64,000 bases of DNA from Cellvibrionaceae bacterium (lineage in GTDB: Bacteria; Pseudomonadota; Gammaproteobacteria; Pseudomonadales; Cellvibrionaceae). Below the pieces are notes generated by a model that saw nothing but the letters and a program-made list of their open reading frames with translations, made no database searches and was not told the DNA's origin. Position numbers and translations under genes: made by a program. The stretch spans positions 1 to 64,000 of the forward strand of contig JANQJP010000039.1 of assembly GCA_028281575.1 (NCBI GenBank), read 5' to 3'. Positions 63,019 through 64,000 of this stretch are shown here, piece by piece (position 1 is the stretch's first letter; the number at the start of each line of letters is the position of its first letter).

Positions 63019-64000
63019 ATGGGTAAATCATTAGTCATCGTGGAATCGCCAGCCAAGGCTAAAACAATAAACAAGTACCTTGGCAAAAACTACGTTGTTA
63101 AGTCGAGCGTTGGGCATATCCGCGATTTGCCAACCAGCGGCTCTGGTTCTTCAAGTCCCGATCCTAAGGAGCGCGCAAAGCAAGCAGCGCTGACACGCAA
63201 GATGTCACCAGAGGAAAAGAAAACGTATAAGGAGTCGAAAGCCAAGGAACAACTTGTCAAGCGTATGGGCATTGACCCTGAAAACAATTGGCAAGCCGAA
63301 TATCAGATTCTCCCCGGTAAAGAAAAAGTGGTTGCGGAATTGCGTAAGTTGGCGGCAAATGCTGATGAGATATATCTCGCAACGGATTTGGATAGAGAAG
63401 GGGAAGCTATCGCCTGGCACCTTCAGGAAGCGATTGGAGGCAAACCGGAACAATTCCACCGCGTTGTGTTTAACGAGATTACCAAGACGGCGATTCAAGA
63501 AGCGTTCAAGTCGCCAGGTAAAGTTGATCAAAATAGGGTCAATGCGCAGCAGGCGCGCCGCTTCCTGGATCGGGTGGTCGGATACATGGTGTCGCCGCTG
63601 CTCTGGGAAAAAATCGCTCGTGGTTTATCTGCCGGTCGTGTTCAGTCGGTCGCCGTTCGATTGATAACGGAACGTGAACGTGAAATACGTGCTTTCGTTC
63701 CTGAGGAATACTGGACGGTTCACAGCGAACTGGACACGCCTGAGAAAGAGAGATTTGTTTGTGAAGTAAAAAAAGTTGGCAACGAAGCGTTTAAACCGGT
63801 CAACGAATCCCAGACCATGGCTGCGGTTGAAGCACTAAAACGCAGCGACTACCGGGTAAGTAAACGCGAAGACAAACCTACACGATCAAAACCGAGTGCC
63901 CCTTTTATTACATCTACATTGCAACAAGCGGCGTCTACCCGTCTCGGTTTCGGCGTTAAAAAAACCATGATGATGGCACAACGGCTTTATGAGGCCGGAT
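63019..64000 (+). CDS. topA: DNA topoisomerase I, 5' part (runs off the window)
   Basis: Relaxes negative supercoils. The first 327 residues are present; the gene continues past 64000, so the active-site region is only partly visible. The protein begins [17 protein letters not shown] (Toprim), has the acidic [13 protein letters not shown] near residues 125-137, [21 protein letters not shown] near 180 and [11 protein letters not shown]. The start has a GGGG ribosome site and an upstream sigma70-like promoter. The catalytic Tyr (YxTYxRTD region) would lie just after the edge. Confidence 0.97.
   Translation, partial: MGKSLVIVESPAKAKTINKYLGKNYVVKSSVGHIRDLPTSGSGSSSPDPKERAKQAALTRKMSPEEKKTYKESKAKEQLVKRMGIDPENNWQAEYQILPGKEKVVAELRKLAANADEIYLATDLDREGEAIAWHLQEAIGGKPEQFHRVVFNEITKTAIQEAFKSPGKVDQNRVNAQQARRFLDRVVGYMVSPLLWEKIARGLSAGRVQSVAVRLITEREREIRAFVPEEYWTVHSELDTPEKERFVCEVKKVGNEAFKPVNESQTMAAVEALKRSDYRVSKREDKPTRSKPSAPFITSTLQQAASTRLGFGVKKTMMMAQRLYEAG

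Overview
The window is a contiguous piece of a gammaproteobacterial chromosome. The overall gene repertoire suggests a free-living, probably marine, respiring heterotroph of the Cellvibrionaceae/Alteromonadales type. Indicators are a Na+-pumping oxaloacetate decarboxylase (gamma-alpha-beta order), a short-type serC-serA pair, a RoxA-like dihaem oxidase, TonB-dependent uptake, lipid A/Und-P glycan genes, and topA preceded by two conserved hypothetical genes. Taxonomy is inferred from gene families only. No rRNA, tRNA, CRISPR array, transposase or prophage gene was seen.

Left part (about 1-18.4 kb): nitrogen and metal acquisition. A zinc-type ABC transporter operon (36-aa membrane peptide, ATPase, permease, binding protein) is followed by two small genes. 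Next comes a sigma54 activator and a nine-gene forward operon: an ANTAR RNA-binding regulator, a cyanate/nitrate-type ABC transporter, cyanase (cynS), a COG0523 GTPase, a WD40 protein, a small conserved protein and a DUF1348 protein. Good sigma54 -24/-12 promoters precede both the activator and the ANTAR gene, and a shared palindrome (TACGAAATATCGTA) lies beside or upstream of them. The leader between the ANTAR gene and the transporter folds into three hairpins with hexaloops AACGGG, AACGGT and AACGGC, the A1/G4 pattern of ANTAR targets. The last hairpin overlaps a segment complementary to the Shine-Dalgarno of the binding-protein gene. This control circuit is the most interesting system in the window. 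A PepSY protein plus TonB-dependent receptor operon follows; it shares a 15-bp operator-like palindrome with the zinc operon.

Middle (18.4-46.3 kb): RoxA-like cytochrome, a small RHH regulator with its own palindromic operator, a 40-aa lysine-rich peptide, gamma-glutamyltransferase, dusC, the oad sodium pump, pyruvate kinase, a CheY-like regulator, bolA, trhO, a tetR-RND-LolA-like-beta-barrel operon, a hybrid histidine kinase, cnoX, serC-serA, gapA and zwf.

Right part (46.3-64 kb): a DUF481 porin-like protein; a tightly overlapping five-gene operon for polyprenyl-phosphate sugar and lipid A remodelling, including a PAP2-glycosyltransferase fusion; a PP2C phosphatase; a small glutaredoxin-like protein; a lytic transglycosylase; the ABC-F protein Uup; UspA; two conserved hypotheticals; and the start of topA, which runs off the right edge.

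Dispersed non-coding elements occur at about 20.95, 46.38, 54.26 and 61.12 kb. Each has an inner hairpin with a TCCA-like loop between long inverted arms whose sequence differs from locus to locus while pairing is kept. Two of them share a core of about 185 bp in opposite orientation.
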